Of a stretch of DNA of 8,604 nucleotides, positions 7,830 to 8,604 are shown one piece after another (the first letter of the stretch is position 1; every line of letters starts with the position of its first letter). Position numbers and translations under genes: made by a program. Location of the stretch: positions 1 to 8,604 of the forward strand of contig CAJWAY010000051.1 in the NCBI GenBank assembly GCA_913020685.1, read 5' to 3'. The notes beneath the pieces were generated by a model. It worked only from the letters and a program-made list of their open reading frames with translations. It did not search any database and was not told the origin of the DNA. The stretch is from an uncultured Flavobacteriaceae bacterium (GTDB lineage: Bacteria > Bacteroidota > Bacteroidia > Flavobacteriales > Flavobacteriaceae).

Positions 7830-7837
7830 TACTTTTG
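7830..7837 (+). promoter_or_regulatory. Candidate -7 element for metG
   Basis: TACTTTTG matches the Bacteroidota -7 consensus TAnnTTTG exactly. It would start transcription about 12 bases before the metG ATG at 7856, a very short leader. No TTG is present at the expected -33 position (around 7805-7812), so an upstream start is also possible. If transcription begins upstream, this octamer is simply part of the leader and of the small reading frame ending at 7838. Confidence 0.35.
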
Positions 7838-7855
7838 AAAATTGAATATGTCATA

Positions 7856-8604
7856 ATGCCCAAACGATATACTATTACAGCAGCCCTACCATATACAAAT
7901 GGCCCTATTCACATAGGCCACTTGGCAGGGGTTTATATTCCTGCAGATATTTATGCTCGTTATCTAAGAGGTAAAGGAAAAGATGTTGCTTTTATTTGTG
8001 GAAGTGACGAACACGGTGTTGCAATTTCATTAAAAGCAAAAAAGGAAAATAAATCTCCTAAACAAATAATCGATTATTATGATAAATTAATTCGCAATTC
8101 ATTTGAAGCCTTTGGTATTTCTTTTGACAATTATTCTCGAACTTCACTCCCTATTCACAGAGAAACAGCTCAAGAAATTTTTAAAGATTTGCATCAAAAA
8201 AATATTTTTGAAGAAAAAGATTCCGAACAACTTTTTGATCCTGAGGCACAGCAATTTTTAGCAGATCGTTTTATTAAAGGAACATGCCCAATATGTCAAA
8301 ATACTGAAGCATATGGTGATCAATGTGAAAATTGTGGAAGCAGTTTAAGTTCTAGTGAACTTCTCAATCCTAAATCAACAATTAGTGGTTCTAAACCGGA
8401 ATTACGGAAAACTAAGCATTGGTATTTACCTTTAGATCGGTATGAAAAATTTTTAGAAGAATGGATTATTAAGGGGCATAAATTAGATTGGAAACCAAAT
8501 GTTTATGGTCAGGTAAAGTCCTGGATTGATAATGGTTTGAAGGCCCGAGCAGTTACACGTGATCTGGATTGGGGAATTCCAGTTCCAGTAAAAGGAGGAG
8601 AAAA
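7856..8604 (+). CDS. metG: Methionyl-tRNA synthetase, N-terminal part (runs off the right edge)
   Basis: Charges tRNA(Met) with methionine using ATP; class I synthetase, cytoplasmic, essential. The first 249 codons are present and uninterrupted. Motifs in order are ITAALPYTNGPIHIGH with the HIGH signature at 19-22, GSDEHG (49-54) of the Rossmann fold, and a zinc knuckle with C144, C147, C157 and C160. KTKHWYLPL (185-193) and RAVTRDLDWGIPVP (231-244) follow. The knuckle holds a single four-cysteine set. KMSKS and the anticodon-binding domain lie outside the window. The start is ATG 7856: the nearby ATG at 7848 meets a stop after two codons, and the conserved N-terminus begins right after 7856. 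It is transcribed away from the ACT-domain gene. The start codon lies in one arm of an 8-bp inverted repeat. Codon use is AT-rich, like the neighbouring ACT gene and unlike the repair genes. Confidence 0.97.
   Translation, partial: MPKRYTITAALPYTNGPIHIGHLAGVYIPADIYARYLRGKGKDVAFICGSDEHGVAISLKAKKENKSPKQIIDYYDKLIRNSFEAFGISFDNYSRTSLPIHRETAQEIFKDLHQKNIFEEKDSEQLFDPEAQQFLADRFIKGTCPICQNTEAYGDQCENCGSSLSSSELLNPKSTISGSKPELRKTKHWYLPLDRYEKFLEEWIIKGHKLDWKPNVYGQVKSWIDNGLKARAVTRDLDWGIPVPVKGGE

Larger units (their letters stand above)
7672..7855. other. Divergent, very AT-rich regulatory spacer between the ACT-domain gene and metG
   Basis: This is the only true intergenic gap in the window, 184 bases long. 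It must carry both outward promoters. Besides the two TAnnTTTG matches listed separately, it holds a 7-bp inverted repeat (7723-7744), a 12-bp A/T palindrome TTAAAATTTTAA (7707-7718), an 18-codon ATG-started frame (7782-7838) preceded by eight As, and an 8-bp inverted repeat (7789-7796 with 7850-7857) reaching into the metG start. No T-box, SAM riboswitch core or tRNA-like fold was recognised. Which of these elements are real cannot be told from one sequence. Confidence 0.6.

Noticed and set aside
7672..7855. T-box or methionine/SAM riboswitch upstream of metG
   Set aside because: No T-box consensus, no conserved SAM riboswitch core and no strong terminator hairpin were visible; these elements are also not typical of this phylum for metG.

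Overview
This window is a piece of a chromosome from a member of the Bacteroidota, most likely a marine-type flavobacterium. The evidence is the AT-rich sequence (roughly 32-45% GC by eye), starts preceded by A-rich sequence rather than Shine-Dalgarno motifs, TAnnTTTG-type promoter matches in the one real intergenic gap, and protein sequences that read like flavobacterial versions of their families. The assignment is inferred from protein character; no search was run.

Positions 1-3645 hold three + strand genes joined by ATGA stop/start overlaps. They are the C-terminal part of an ATP-dependent DNA ligase, a complete Lhr-Core-type DEXH helicase, and a complete metallophosphoesterase (PdeM/MPE). 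This is the ligase-associated DNA repair cluster known from Pseudomonas putida and other bacteria. Its usual fourth member, a metallo-beta-lactamase-fold exonuclease, would be expected just upstream. Positions about 3674-7015 hold mfd, the transcription-repair coupling factor, on the same strand and practically without a gap, so the cluster probably extends into transcription-coupled repair. The reading frame of mfd has no ATG, GTG or TTG in the position its conserved N-terminus requires; this is the most striking oddity in the window.

mfd meets a minus strand gene (7012-7671) end to end, with overlapping stop codons and a weak two-sided hairpin at the junction. That gene encodes a 219-residue protein with a helical, possibly DNA-binding N-terminus and a C-terminal ACT domain, probably a small-molecule-responsive regulator. 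A very AT-rich divergent spacer of 184 bases (7672-7855) separates it from metG, methionyl-tRNA synthetase, which runs off the right edge. The spacer holds promoter-like matches for both directions, a 7-bp inverted repeat, an 18-codon ORF preceded by A-rich sequence, and an 8-bp inverted repeat whose second arm covers the metG start codon.

Functionally the left four genes form a DNA repair block (end processing, unwinding, incision, sealing, transcription-coupled repair). The right pair is a translation/amino-acid block. Base composition drops clearly at the boundary between them. No RNA genes, insertion sequences, CRISPR arrays or attachment sites were seen. No wholly unknown system is evident; the ligase cluster joined to mfd, and the ACT protein facing metG, are the parts closest to undescribed biology.
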